Source: Flammeovirga agarivorans (GTDB lineage: Bacteria; Bacteroidota; Bacteroidia; Cytophagales; Flammeovirgaceae). From it: a stretch of DNA of 64,000 bases. The notes beneath the pieces are model-generated. The model saw nothing but the letters and a program-made list of their open reading frames with translations, did no database searches and was not told the DNA's origin. Position 1 is the first letter of the stretch, and each line of letters starts with the position of its first letter. Shown piece by piece: positions 36,622-45,493 of the stretch. Both the position numbers and the translations under genes were made by a program. The stretch is from positions 445,449 to 509,448 of the forward strand of contig NZ_JABAIL010000002.1 of assembly GCF_012641475.1 (NCBI RefSeq), read 5' to 3'.

Positions 36622-37827
36622 CTATTTCACAGGTGCTGTAGCTTTAAACAATACTGCATCACTAGATGTCGTAATTGTATAATTAGCATCCACTAAAAGT
36701 AATACTACTTCTCCTCTTGAAATAGAAATTGAAGTATCTCCTTCAACAACTGTTGCTTCACCTTCAGAAACAATAATTATCTCTGCTGTTTTAGCAGTAT
36801 ACTGATACTTATCGTCTTTAGTGATTGAAATACGGCTCAATTCAAAGTCAGGAGCTGGGCTCTTATAAATTCTTTCTAAACCATTCTCTTGAAGCTCTCC
36901 TTTCATAATATTAGGAATAGTCTCTTCAAAAGTAACATGCTTTAAAAGTTCTGGAACATCGATATGTTTTGGAGTTAACCCTCCTCTAAGAACATTATCA
37001 GAATTTGCCATTAACTCCATATTTTGGCCTTCCATATATGCGTGAGGTAAACCTGCATCTTGGAAAATAGCATCTCCAATATCTGCTCTAACGATATTGA
37101 AGAAATAGATAGAATAAATCCCTCTATCAAGATCTGTTCCTTCAGGGTTTAAAGCTACTGATTTAGCTGTCCAATAATCTGGTGATGACTTCTCAATTTT
37201 ACCTTCGTTGTAAAGCGGCATTACGCGATCTACTAACGAACGTAACTTAGTATTGATTTCTTCTGCAGAGTACTCCATTACGGTCTTATATAAACCATAA
37301 TATCCTTCTTTATCGAATACCTCAGTTAAATCATTAAACTCAGGAACATTAACTAAAGTCTCTCTTAATTCTGCTTTAGGTTTAAAACCATGTAATAACC
37401 AGAATTCAGATAATGCAACCATAATCTCAGGTTTATGATTGTCATCCTTATAATTTCTATGCGAAGCAGTTACAGGGATACCTTCTGCATTTTCTCTTGC
37501 AAAACCTTTTTCTGCTTCAACTTTCGTCGGATGTACTTGGATAGATAGTACATCTTTCACATCAAGAACTTTAAATAAGAAAGGTAGTCGACCGAATTTG
37601 TCATTAATGTATTTTCCAATCGTAGTCTCAGGAGAAGTTTTGATCATATTATTCAAAAACTGATCTTCGCCTACTTTGGCTGGAGCATTATCGTGTGCAC
37701 CCATCCAATATTCTGCGTAAGGTTGATCTTCTTTTTGAATTCCAATCATTTCAGGGATGAAATCTGCTCCACCCCAAGCGTAGTTCTGTACTTTCCCTTT
37801 AATAGAAAATAATTTCGTGTTAGACAT
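36622..37827 (-). CDS. manA: Mannose-6-phosphate isomerase, class I
   Basis: 401 residues, usual length. It interconverts mannose 6-phosphate and fructose 6-phosphate with a zinc ion. The zinc ligands are in SIQVHP (Gln and His), HKPEIMVALSEFWLLHGFK (Glu) and the AGLPHAYMEGQNMELMANSDNVLRGGLTPKHID block (His); the latter is the family signature and carries the catalytic Arg. Cytoplasmic; feeds mannose into glycolysis or supplies GDP-mannose for surface glycans. Single gene, divergent from trmN6 with a 164-bp shared upstream region that contains inverted repeats. Confidence 0.96.
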   Translation of the reverse strand: MSNTKLFSIKGKVQNYAWGGADFIPEMIGIQKEDQPYAEYWMGAHDNAPAKVGEDQFLNNMIKTSPETTIGKYINDKFGRLPFLFKVLDVKDVLSIQVHPTKVEAEKGFARENAEGIPVTASHRNYKDDNHKPEIMVALSEFWLLHGFKPKAELRETLVNVPEFNDLTEVFDKEGYYGLYKTVMEYSAEEINTKLRSLVDRVMPLYNEGKIEKSSPDYWTAKSVALNPEGTDLDRGIYSIYFFNIVRADIGDAIFQDAGLPHAYMEGQNMELMANSDNVLRGGLTPKHIDVPELLKHVTFEETIPNIMKGELQENGLERIYKSPAPDFELSRISITKDDKYQYTAKTAEIIIVSEGEATVVEGDTSISISRGEVVLLLVDANYTITTSSDAVLFKATAPVK

Positions 37828-37873
37828 TTTTTGTAGTATTGTGTATAAAAAATCTGGTAAATAATGGCGTCAC

Positions 37874-37922
37874 GCTACTAAAATTGATTTTAGCCTATCT
37901 AAATTATATTTTTGCTAGTAGC
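37874..37922. promoter_or_regulatory. Nested inverted repeats in the manA/trmN6 divergent region
   Basis: Inner dyad CTAAAAT-TG-ATTTTAG (37878-37893), outer arms GCTACTA (37874-37880) and TAGTAGC (37916-37922). This may be an operator or a leader hairpin of manA. Confidence 0.3.
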
Positions 37923-38009
37923 ATCGACCTTTTAAGGTGCAAAAATAACAATAAATCGGTTGCGCTCTTATTAACAAAGCCTTATGGCTGAATGATTTTT
38001 ATTACCATA

Positions 38010-38735
38010 ATGAACAAATATCAAAAGTTTGATTTTAAAAAATTCTCATTAGGACAAGAGAAATGTGCAATGAAAATTGGCACCGACGGTATCCTTTTAG
38101 GTGCATGGGTTGATGTGAATTCACCGGCTACTGTAAACATTCTTGATGTAGGTTGTGGCTCAGGGTTAATCTCATTAATGATAGCTCAACGCAATCCTTA
38201 TGCTAATATAAAAGGTATAGATATTGAAGATGGAGCAGTGGAGCAGGCAAAAGACAATGTTGATGGTTCCTCATGGGCAAAAGCTATTCAGATAGAAAAA
38301 TCATCCTTACAAGAAGTAAAAAGTGATGTAGAGTATGATATTATCGTCTCCAATCCACCTTTTTTCAAAAACTCCTTAAAGTCTGATGCTGACGAAAGAA
38401 ATTCTGCAAGACATACCGATACACTTTCATTATCTGATTTATTTCAAAATAGTGCAAGGCTTCTAAAGTCAGGAGGAAAATTATTCATGATTTACCCTTT
38501 TGACCAACTAGAAGACATTTATAAAATTGCTGCTTTACATGATTTTTATTTAGTAAAACAAAGAACTGTTAGTCATAATGTGAATAAGTCGCCTAAAAGA
38601 GTATTACTTTCTTTCAGTTATCAACAAAAACCTGAAAAAGTGATCAAGAAACCTTTTTATATCCGTCAACCACATTCCAATGAATACTCTGATGAGTATA
38701 TTGAATTAACAAAAGACTTTCATCCCTTTTTATAA
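38010..38735 (+). CDS. trmN6: tRNA1(Val) (adenine(37)-N6)-methyltransferase
   Basis: 241 residues from the ATG at 38010, where the homologous start MNKYQKFDFKKF lies; an upstream ATG at 37992 adds six hydrophobic residues. The family marks are all there: CAMKIGTDGILLGAWVD, SAM motif ILDVGCGSGLISLMIAQRNP, and the N6-adenine catalytic tetrapeptide NPPF in VSNPPFFKNSLKS. The enzyme methylates A37 of tRNA1(Val) next to the anticodon. Its TAA stop overlaps the ATG of the AraC gene by one base (TAATG), a sign of translational coupling. Confidence 0.93.
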   Translation: MNKYQKFDFKKFSLGQEKCAMKIGTDGILLGAWVDVNSPATVNILDVGCGSGLISLMIAQRNPYANIKGIDIEDGAVEQAKDNVDGSSWAKAIQIEKSSLQEVKSDVEYDIIVSNPPFFKNSLKSDADERNSARHTDTLSLSDLFQNSARLLKSGGKLFMIYPFDQLEDIYKIAALHDFYLVKQRTVSHNVNKSPKRVLLSFSYQQKPEKVIKKPFYIRQPHSNEYSDEYIELTKDFHPFL

Positions 38736-39739
38736 TGATCAACCAACAGCCTAGAATTCTCTATTTTGATGCGACAAGCTTCGATAATACGTACAAGAAA
38801 CTTCAAAAAGATGTTGGAGGTGATATCTTAGACCATCAATTCATCGGTAATACGGAAATAGGCGAAATTCATCTTGAAAACTTCGATATACAATCGGGTT
38901 TTAAAGTCAGTGTCAATAGAGTTTTACTAAACCAGGATGTTGTAGTACAAAGTATCTACGATCATAATACACCACATATCTATATTACATTTCTCCGAAA
39001 AAACTCAAAATTAAGAGTTCAAAAAGGAAATGAAGAAACAAAAACCATTGCCAATGGCGGTGCACAATTCAGCATTATCCTTCATCAAGGACAAAGAGGA
39101 ATGTCTATGGATATGAAAAAGGATGAAGAAGTAAGCTGGATTGGGGTAAGGTTAAAAAGAGATGACTTTCAAGGAATATTAGGGATTCCAGATATAGAAA
39201 CTGGCCATTTTTTTGAAAAACTCATTAACCATATCTATTATGAAGAAAGCACACCTGAATTGGAAGACATCATAGAAGAGATTTTTCAAATACAAAAAAC
39301 CACTATTGCTAGAAACGCAATCATCTTTGGCAAAGGACTAGAACTCACAGGAAAGCTTCTGAAAAAGATGATGCTTAGGTTACATTCAAAAAAAGAAAAA
39401 AAGATCAATAAGCATGATATGTCAACCTACTTTAAAATAAAAGACTACATACTCAGTGACTACAGCAATATACCTACAACCCAAATGATCTCCCATCAAT
39501 TTGGAATTGGAGAAACAAAACTAAAAGAAGAATTCAAACAAATATTTGATCAATCGATTTTTGCGTTCATAACATCACACCGAATGATGGATGCACATCG
39601 CCTTATCCGTATGACTGAGCTTACTATAGGTGAAATAGGTACAAAAGTAGGCTACAATCATTTATCAAAGTTTACATCGGCTTTTAAACGTTATTACGAC
39701 TATACCCCTACAGAACTGAGAAAATCCCTCACTTTATAA
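38735..39739 (+). CDS. AraC-family transcriptional regulator
   Basis: 334 residues. The N-terminal ~220 residues are a sensor-type domain with cupin-like strands (GDIL, VNRVLLNQDVVVQS, IYITFLRKNSKLRV) with no recognised ligand motif. The last ~100 residues are the two helix-turn-helix AraC domain: the first HTH at TTQMISHQFGIGETKLKEEFKQIF, and the second at IGEIGTKVGYNHLSKFTSAFKRYYDYTPTELRKSL, the AraC signature. Its start overlaps the trmN6 stop by one base. A 21-bp-period direct repeat, of the kind AraC proteins bind, begins 15 bp after its stop codon and precedes the lipoprotein gene, which is its likely target. Confidence 0.93.
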   Translation: MINQQPRILYFDATSFDNTYKKLQKDVGGDILDHQFIGNTEIGEIHLENFDIQSGFKVSVNRVLLNQDVVVQSIYDHNTPHIYITFLRKNSKLRVQKGNEETKTIANGGAQFSIILHQGQRGMSMDMKKDEEVSWIGVRLKRDDFQGILGIPDIETGHFFEKLINHIYYEESTPELEDIIEEIFQIQKTTIARNAIIFGKGLELTGKLLKKMMLRLHSKKEKKINKHDMSTYFKIKDYILSDYSNIPTTQMISHQFGIGETKLKEEFKQIFDQSIFAFITSHRMMDAHRLIRMTELTIGEIGTKVGYNHLSKFTSAFKRYYDYTPTELRKSLTL

Positions 39740-39753
39740 TTTTTTAAAACTCC

Positions 39754-39794
39754 CCGACCAAATTGGTAAACATTCCGACGAAATAAGTAAATCT
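39754..39794 (+). promoter_or_regulatory. Tandem direct repeat, likely AraC-type operator
   Basis: Two 20-bp repeats (39754-39773 and 39775-39794) start 21 bp apart and agree at 15 of 20 positions (CCGACnAAATnnGTAAAnnT). A 21-bp period equals two helix turns, as in the araI half-sites. A possible promoter box TAGTTTTTG (one base longer than TAnnTTTG) begins 6 bp after the second repeat at 39800. Confidence 0.6.
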
Positions 39795-39851
39795 GATTAT
39801 AGTTTTTGGCGTTTTATATAACTGTAACTAAAACAAAAAAACATATTAATC

Positions 39852-40310
39852 ATGAAATCTACTTTATCAAGAATACATACTATCCTAATCGGTCTTTTTG
39901 CTTTTGCTGCAATGTCTTCATGTAATAAATCTGATGATGAAGTTACACCAGAAGAGATCAAAACAGCCATCGCTCTAGTGAATATCGAAGAAGGTCAAAC
40001 TTTCACTCTTGAAGAGGAAAGTACGATCATCACTGACGTATCTATCTCAGAAGATGGGCAGTTTTACTCAGCAAACCTAACGGCCGTAAATATTGAAACA
40101 GGAGAGACAATTGTTACTGACCTTTTAGGTCCTATTCCAGAGATGGTAAACGGAGGATTTAAAACACAAATGATTGCTACGATTTCTTTTTCTTCTCCTG
40201 GTGATTATCAAATCTTTGCTTCCTTAAAATATGAAGAGAACGGCTTAGCTACTAAACTAGCCTCTGAAGCAGTAGATGTAAATGCTGCCGCTTTAATACC
40301 AGTAGAATAA
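39852..40310 (+). CDS. Small lipoprotein of unknown function
   Basis: 152 residues. The signal peptide ends in a lipobox with Cys at about residue 24 (AAMSSC), so the mature protein of about 130 residues is lipid-anchored, probably in the outer membrane. The residues after the Cys (NKSDDE) are acidic, a usual exporting context in Bacteroidota. The body is beta-rich with two similar halves (IVTDLLGPIPEMVNGG, ATISFSSPGDYQIFASL), perhaps one Ig-like domain. No family recognised. It is preceded by the AraC-type direct repeat and the AraC gene, which suggests it is the regulated output. Confidence 0.75.
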   Translation: MKSTLSRIHTILIGLFAFAAMSSCNKSDDEVTPEEIKTAIALVNIEEGQTFTLEEESTIITDVSISEDGQFYSANLTAVNIETGETIVTDLLGPIPEMVNGGFKTQMIATISFSSPGDYQIFASLKYEENGLATKLASEAVDVNAAALIPVE

Positions 40311-40374
40311 ATAGTATTTAACTTAACTATCAACTAACACCAATTAATTTAACTCGATAAATCAGTGATAACTA

Positions 40375-40407
40375 ATAAGACCTTGATATTTTGTATCAAG
40401 GTCTTAT
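40375..40407. terminator. Bidirectional terminator between convergent genes
   Basis: Perfect 14-bp arms (40375-40388 and 40394-40407) of ATAAGACCTTGATA, 5-base loop and a T run to the right. Serves the lipoprotein gene and the methyltransferase. Confidence 0.85.
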
Positions 40408-40412
40408 CTTTT

Positions 40413-41210
40413 TTAATGCTTTTCTACAAGGTAGAATCCTGCTGTTGTTACGAAGTTTCTCAACCAAGGAATATCTCCTAATACAGGAATTTTCTTTCTC
40501 GGTTTCAAACCAAACTTATATTCATAAATCGGGTTGATGAAATAAAGTGTTTTCTCAATTATACCGAACTTTTCTTTTTTACAGATACGTTCAAATCGTT
40601 CTAAGGAAATCCCTGTTTCTTTAATATCCAGTAATTCTCTCACCAACCCTTTACTCACATCTCCCCTATCCAATATAAACTTATAAATCGGCCTAGGAAG
40701 TAAGTGATAGTAAGGTAACTTAGACAGCACTTTACTTTCTACAATCTGCTGATGTCCTCCAAAAGGCATTTGCCAAGGTGGAAAACCGAAGAAAATTTTA
40801 CCATGTTCTTTAAGAAAGGATCTAAAATAGTGGATAATTTTCTCTTGATCAGGAATGTGCTCGATAACATCCTTAAGGATGATTAAGTCGAATCTATCTT
40901 CAAAATCGTTATCGACATTTATATCATAAACATTTTTCCCAATCACTTGGGCTTGTCCTTTCTCAATATATTCTTCTAGGAATTGATGTGCCAATTCAAC
41001 TCTTGGCATACTAAGTTCTACACCCACACCAAAACATCCTTTATCTAAAAAAGCTTTAAGAACGCCTCCTTCGCCACAACCAACTTCTAAAACACGTAAT
41101 CCTTTTTCAATCTTTAGTGATTGTTCAATAAAAGGTATAACATATTTATTTGCGTTATCGGTCTGCATGTTAAAATAAACTTGCTTATCCGCATGAAAAT
41201 CGAAAGCCAT
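40413..41210 (-). CDS. Class I SAM-dependent methyltransferase
   Basis: 265 residues from the ATG at 41210 (MAFDFHADKQVYF). A longer frame to 41288 would overlap the upstream gene by about 50 bp, so the inner start is chosen. SAM motif I is LRVLEVGCGEGGVLKAFLDKGC, with a GVELS motif II and DLIILKDVIEHIPDQEKI motif IV, followed by the strand GKIFFGFPPWQMPFGGH. The last part is longer than typical and has the RPIYKFILDRGDV segment. This resembles methyltransferases acting on lipids or sugars in envelope gene clusters; substrate unknown. Downstream of the membrane protein gene, with a gap of 25 bp. Confidence 0.82.
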   Translation of the reverse strand: MAFDFHADKQVYFNMQTDNANKYVIPFIEQSLKIEKGLRVLEVGCGEGGVLKAFLDKGCFGVGVELSMPRVELAHQFLEEYIEKGQAQVIGKNVYDINVDNDFEDRFDLIILKDVIEHIPDQEKIIHYFRSFLKEHGKIFFGFPPWQMPFGGHQQIVESKVLSKLPYYHLLPRPIYKFILDRGDVSKGLVRELLDIKETGISLERFERICKKEKFGIIEKTLYFINPIYEYKFGLKPRKKIPVLGDIPWLRNFVTTAGFYLVEKH

Positions 41211-41235
41211 TTTGTTTGTTACTTTTATTCTTGGA

Positions 41236-41712
41236 TTACTTAAGAGAGACACTTTGGGTATCTTGTACCCAACCCATGTACTCACCAAAATAGTAAATTG
41301 CTACATTCATTACGACAGACCAAAATACGGCACTAAAAAACATATAGGTAATAATTCTCTCTTTTTTTTCACCAAAAGACAAAGCTATTAACATTCCTAT
41401 AGGAGGGCCGAATAAAATAGGCGTAAAAAAGGCAACACCTTTCATACCGTACTCTTGCCAAATCTTTACAATAAGGCGATTTCGTTTCGTAAAGAGTTTC
41501 TTTTTCTTACCACGGTTCATCCATTCCATCAGTTTTTTTCTTGCTGGTGTACCTGCATAAGTAAGTGATACCACAGTTAACATCATCCCAAGGATGGTGA
41601 TAATTATGGTTTCTATCATGCTTAATCCAGTACTAAAACCCATGAGTGGGCCAAACAGAAACTTTAAGGCACTAATAGATAACAGTGATATGTATTTTGT
41701 CAACAAGTCCAA
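41236..41712 (-). CDS. Small multi-pass membrane protein
   Basis: 158 residues with about four predicted membrane helices: LLSISALKFLFGPLMGF, IIETIIITILGMMLTVVSL, VAFFTPILFGPPIGMLIAL and MFFSAVFWSVVMNVAIYYFG. A basic loop (MNRGKKKKLFTKRNRL) lies between the second and third. The shape, with G-V-A-x-x-x-P-x-x-x-G-P-P-x-G, is like the Sm_multidrug_ex family of small export proteins, but I cannot confirm that. Single gene start; followed by the methyltransferase gene, 25 bp away, on the same strand, likely one transcript. Confidence 0.7.
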   Translation of the reverse strand: MDLLTKYISLLSISALKFLFGPLMGFSTGLSMIETIIITILGMMLTVVSLTYAGTPARKKLMEWMNRGKKKKLFTKRNRLIVKIWQEYGMKGVAFFTPILFGPPIGMLIALSFGEKKERIITYMFFSAVFWSVVMNVAIYYFGEYMGWVQDTQSVSLK

Positions 41713-41881
41713 CGGTATTATTACAGTTTAGCGTCGTTTATAAAACAAAAAAATTGGAAAGTTAGATCTTCTTAGATATAAAATTATTATTTATTTATTA
41801 ATCTTTATTTAAAAATCACAGAATAAAATTAAAAATGACCTTTATTTAACATAGATCATATTTTCTTCAAATAACATTTCG

Positions 41882-41889
41882 TACTTTTG
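41882..41889 (+). promoter_or_regulatory. Putative -7 promoter box for the L,D-transpeptidase-like gene
   Basis: TACTTTTG matches TAnnTTTG, about 31 bp before the ATG at 41921. The predicted leader is about 25 bases. Confidence 0.45.
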
Positions 41890-41920
41890 AAACACTTAAT
41901 ATTAACGATTGATACAAGAT

Positions 41921-42715
41921 ATGAACTTCATTGTTAGGACATTACTGATTGCTGGGACTATGCTAAGCAGTAATACAATGGAAACTTTGGCTACAACAAA
42001 CTTTAGTGAAGAAATTACCACTAGCATAAATTCGACAGATTTAATCCGAGACCTGTATACAAAAACTCATGCAGAGAATTATGGTTTATCTTTTGATGCC
42101 TTTTTAGAAGGAATGACAGGATACCTTAATCTTATCAATGAGAATAAAATAAAGAATACAAGAGTTTTAAGCATTGTTGATTTCTCGCAGCCATCCAAAA
42201 ATAAAAGGTTATATATTTTCGATTTAATGAAAGGTGAACTGCTGATCAACACATATGTTGCTCATGGAAGAAACTCCGGGTTAATGTATGCCGAGAAATT
42301 CAGTAATATCATCAATTCCAGAAAGAGTAGTATTGGTTTTTACAAAGCTGCGGAAACGTATAGAGGCAAATATGGTTTATCTCTGAAATTGGATGGTTTA
42401 CAACGACAGCTTAATCATAAAGCTCGAGAAAGAGCGATAGTGATGCATCCAGCAAAATATGTATCCAAACATTTCTTAGAGAGTAATGGATACATGGGTA
42501 GATCTTATGGATGCCCTGCTGTACCGTATAAAGAACACAAAGACATCATACAAGCAATAAAGGGAGGTAGTGTATTCTACATTTATACTAATCAAGAATA
42601 TAAAAAGGAAGAAAACCTATATTCATTGCCGGATAATACATTAGAGTTATTATCGACATATACAGCTTCCTTCCCTTCAAAGGTTCAACCGATCGGTTTA
42701 CCTGATGATATGTAA
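41921..42715 (+). CDS. Exported murein L,D-transpeptidase-like (YkuD_2 type) protein
   Basis: 264 residues from the ATG at 41921 (a TTG at 41909 is less likely). The start MNFIVRTLLIAGTMLSSNT is a signal-like hydrophobic segment. The central domain matches the L,D-transpeptidase catalytic domain-like family (PF13645): VLSIVDFSQPSKNKRLYIFDL, VAHGRNSG, and the end block VMHPAKYVSKHFLESNGYMGRSYGCPAVP. The likely catalytic pair is His176 and Cys198. Members of this family link or remodel peptidoglycan peptides by using a thioester intermediate; many are not tested. Expected in the periplasm. Single gene, convergent with the TPR gene. Confidence 0.85.
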   Translation: MNFIVRTLLIAGTMLSSNTMETLATTNFSEEITTSINSTDLIRDLYTKTHAENYGLSFDAFLEGMTGYLNLINENKIKNTRVLSIVDFSQPSKNKRLYIFDLMKGELLINTYVAHGRNSGLMYAEKFSNIINSRKSSIGFYKAAETYRGKYGLSLKLDGLQRQLNHKARERAIVMHPAKYVSKHFLESNGYMGRSYGCPAVPYKEHKDIIQAIKGGSVFYIYTNQEYKKEENLYSLPDNTLELLSTYTASFPSKVQPIGLPDDM

Positions 42716-42716
42716 T

Positions 42717-44648
42717 TTATTTCTTATTCAAAGACAATACTTCAGCGCCAGTGTATCCTAGTGTATTTGCCTTTTGTAAGTCTGATTCTGCTTTAGATTT
42801 TCTTCCCAATTTTGCGTATGTCAGTGATCTATAATAAACGATACGCTTATCATCAGGATTATTCTTTAAAATATCATTAAAGTACTTAAGGGCTTTCTTA
42901 TAGTTTCTTTCATTATAAGAAACTATTCCTTGTACACCTTTAATCTCTTTAGAGTTTTTATTTAGTAATAGTACATCTTCAATCTGATCTTTAGCTAATT
43001 TATTTTCGCCCATGATCGCAAGATTATACCCTAAAAGAACTCTTGCTGATGAATAATTAGGGTACATATCCACTGCATTTTTAAGTACCTTGTTCGATGC
43101 TGAGAGGTCGCCCATTTCCATGTAAGCTACTCCTTTTCCGTACATATCCACATACTTCGATTTACCTAAAGTTTCTAACTTCGAGAAATCTAAAATTGCT
43201 TTAGAATATTCTTTTGTCTTAATAAAAGCCCAAGCTCTTTGATGCAGCACATAACTGAAATTAGGATAAAGAGTCAATGCTTTATCATAGTCTTTCATTG
43301 CCTCATCTACTTTCTTCATTGCCATTAAAACATCTCCTCTATAAGAATATACTTTGGCTGTATTAGAAGATAAGACGATAGATCTATTTAAATCCGCTAA
43401 GGCCTTATCATACTCCTTGTTCAAGAAATAAGTATACCCCCTTTGCTGAAGTGCATATCCGTATTTTGGTGAAATTTCTATTGCCTTTGAGAACTCCGTA
43501 ATTGATACTTTAAACTCTTTTTTTGCTAAATAAGCATTACCTAACAGCGAGTATAAATACGCCTCATCATTATTGATTTTTTCGGCTTCTTTTAAAGTAA
43601 AGATACTTGAATCGATTTCTCTGATTGCCAATTGTGCTTTTGCTTTTTCAAGATATGCTGTATAATAATTGGGAGCATGAGCAATTGCTGAATCATAGTC
43701 AGAAATCGCTGTTTCATATCTTTTTAGATAACTAGCTAGCTTTCCTTTATTTAAATAAGCATAACTATATTCAGGTGCAATATCTGTTGCTTTTTTAAAG
43801 TCTGACTCAGCTAATTCAACCTTTCCCATTTTCACATACAACTCCCCTCTTCTACAATATGCATAAGCATAATTAGGGTGGTACAGTAATGCAAGGTTAT
43901 AAGCATTTAGTGCTTCATCATAATTTAATGAACTCCCAAAGCAATCGCCTTTTAAACTTAGAAGTTTAATATTTTGAGGATCAATTAACAGACCTTCCTG
44001 AATACTTTCTAATGTTGAATCAATATTTGATTCTTGGGCAAAGATCTCGGCTTTATAAATGTAAGCATCAATTAACCCTGGTTCATAAGTTATCGCAGTA
44101 TTAAAATCATTCACTGCATCTTTGAACTGATGCAATTTCATTAAAACATATCCTCTTCTATGATAATACATCCCAGCATTAGGTGTTATCTTCAGAACTT
44201 GGTCATAATCTTTTACAGCCTCTTCATACTTTGACTGGTTAGAATATGCTTCGGCTCTAAACACATATGCATTGACAAAATTAGAATCTAGATCTATTGC
44301 GATGGTAAACTCATTGATGGCTTCATCAAGATTTCCTGTATTCATATGAATATACCCTTTCAGGTAGTATCCGACAGGTCTAACTGCATCAATTGTTATT
44401 GCTTGGTTGATATCCGCTATCGCAGCATCATATTTTTCTTCCTGTAAATACATTTTCGCTCTTTCTAAATAAGCGATATCATTCATCAGGTTAAAATCAA
44501 TTTCTTTGCTGAAAGAAGCTATTGCTTGCTCCACTTCACCTTTTTGAGCATGTTCATACCCTTCCTGCATCCAATTCTGAGCTAGAATGGGCATTGAGGC
44601 ACAAAATGTAACAATCAGTGTAAGAGTATGTTTAATAATAGCTTTCAT
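42717..44648 (-). CDS. Exported tetratricopeptide repeat protein
   Basis: 643 residues from the ATG at 44648 (MKAIIKHTLTLIV); a longer frame to 44741 puts a polar leader in front of the signal peptide. The signal peptide is followed by cleavage near ILAQ, then almost the whole protein is about 16 to 18 TPR units (34-residue helix pairs, for example YEEAVKDYDQVLKITPNAGMYYHRRGY). TPRs make protein-protein contacts; there is no catalytic domain. Its substrate is unknown; a periplasmic or outer-membrane scaffold is inference. A 12-bp palindrome lies upstream at 44708-44719. Confidence 0.88.
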   Translation of the reverse strand: MKAIIKHTLTLIVTFCASMPILAQNWMQEGYEHAQKGEVEQAIASFSKEIDFNLMNDIAYLERAKMYLQEEKYDAAIADINQAITIDAVRPVGYYLKGYIHMNTGNLDEAINEFTIAIDLDSNFVNAYVFRAEAYSNQSKYEEAVKDYDQVLKITPNAGMYYHRRGYVLMKLHQFKDAVNDFNTAITYEPGLIDAYIYKAEIFAQESNIDSTLESIQEGLLIDPQNIKLLSLKGDCFGSSLNYDEALNAYNLALLYHPNYAYAYCRRGELYVKMGKVELAESDFKKATDIAPEYSYAYLNKGKLASYLKRYETAISDYDSAIAHAPNYYTAYLEKAKAQLAIREIDSSIFTLKEAEKINNDEAYLYSLLGNAYLAKKEFKVSITEFSKAIEISPKYGYALQQRGYTYFLNKEYDKALADLNRSIVLSSNTAKVYSYRGDVLMAMKKVDEAMKDYDKALTLYPNFSYVLHQRAWAFIKTKEYSKAILDFSKLETLGKSKYVDMYGKGVAYMEMGDLSASNKVLKNAVDMYPNYSSARVLLGYNLAIMGENKLAKDQIEDVLLLNKNSKEIKGVQGIVSYNERNYKKALKYFNDILKNNPDDKRIVYYRSLTYAKLGRKSKAESDLQKANTLGYTGAEVLSLNKK

Positions 44649-44707
44649 AAATGAATAATTTAGTAGCGGGGCAGTAATTTGATTTATTCTATTATTAATA
44701 ACCCACA

Positions 44708-44719
44708 ATTGGTACCAAT
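44708..44719. repeat. 12-bp palindrome upstream of the TPR gene
   Basis: ATTGGTACCAAT, self-complementary, lies 60 bp upstream of the start at 44648 and about 50 bp after the end of the crp/fnr gene. May be an operator or chance. Confidence 0.3.
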
Positions 44720-44769
44720 CGATGTTCTTATTAATAAACATTACTACTTATTTAACTTAATTTAAAGTT

Positions 44770-45474
44770 CTAGTAATCATACTTTTCCGCTATTCTTTTT
44801 AAAGTTTGTTCGTCTTGTATCTTAAATTTCTTTCCTTCCTTTGTGATCACTTCATCGTCTATCAATTCTTTTATCATTCTGATATATGATTCTGATGAGG
44901 TACCAATCATGGCAGAAAGGTCTTCTCTACTTAATACCACATCGATATTACCTTGAGCGTCTTCACCAAATTCGTCTTTAATAATTAATAGTGATTCTGC
45001 TACTCTACTTCTTACCGTTTTTTGTGATAATGAAGAAACAATTTCTGTCACTTTCTTTGAACTTTGTAATGCAGTACGGATTAACTTCAGAGCAAAATCT
45101 TTATCCTGCTCTATCAACTGGAGGATTTTATTCTTATGAATAAAGCAAACTGTTGATTCTTCTATGGCAATTGCGGATATGTCGTAAGACTCCTCCAAAA
45201 GCATGGGTCTATACCCCATAATTTCACCCTGCCTTGCAAATGAGACAATTTGCTCTCTACCCATGACACCTGTTTTAGTAATCTTTACTTTTCCATTATG
45301 TAAAATATAAATACCTAATGCAGGTTGCCCTTCTCTAAAAATATTCTCTCCTTTTTTATAATTAGAAAATCCTTTGGTTGTTGATATCTCAACTAAATCA
45401 TCTTCTTGTACATGTTCAAAGATGGATAATGATCTTACTGGGCATTTTAAACAGTCCGGTTTTTTGAACTTCAT
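44770..45474 (-). CDS. Crp/Fnr-family transcriptional regulator with N-terminal Cys-x2-Cys
   Basis: 234 residues: cyclic nucleotide-binding-fold domain (about 20-140), long dimer helix, and C-terminal winged helix (about 150-225; VVLSREDLSAMIGTSSESYIRMIKELIDDEVI). The recognition helix reads SSESYIRMIKEL, rather than the E-x3-R of CRP. Cys8, Cys11 and Cys110 (STVCFIHK) align with three of the four iron-sulfur ligands of FNR; the position of the fourth is Ser17. A redox or oxygen/NO sensing role is plausible but with an incomplete ligand set. It diverges from a globin gene, and FNR-like palindromes lie between the two, which fits direct control of the globin operon. Confidence 0.9.
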   Translation of the reverse strand: MKFKKPDCLKCPVRSLSIFEHVQEDDLVEISTTKGFSNYKKGENIFREGQPALGIYILHNGKVKITKTGVMGREQIVSFARQGEIMGYRPMLLEESYDISAIAIEESTVCFIHKNKILQLIEQDKDFALKLIRTALQSSKKVTEIVSSLSQKTVRSRVAESLLIIKDEFGEDAQGNIDVVLSREDLSAMIGTSSESYIRMIKELIDDEVITKEGKKFKIQDEQTLKRIAEKYDY

Positions 45475-45493
45475 TTTAGCAATATATCATTAA

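Noticed and set aside
41211-41288. Longer N-terminus of the methyltransferase
   Set aside because: It would overlap the preceding membrane protein gene and is not in the methyltransferase fold.
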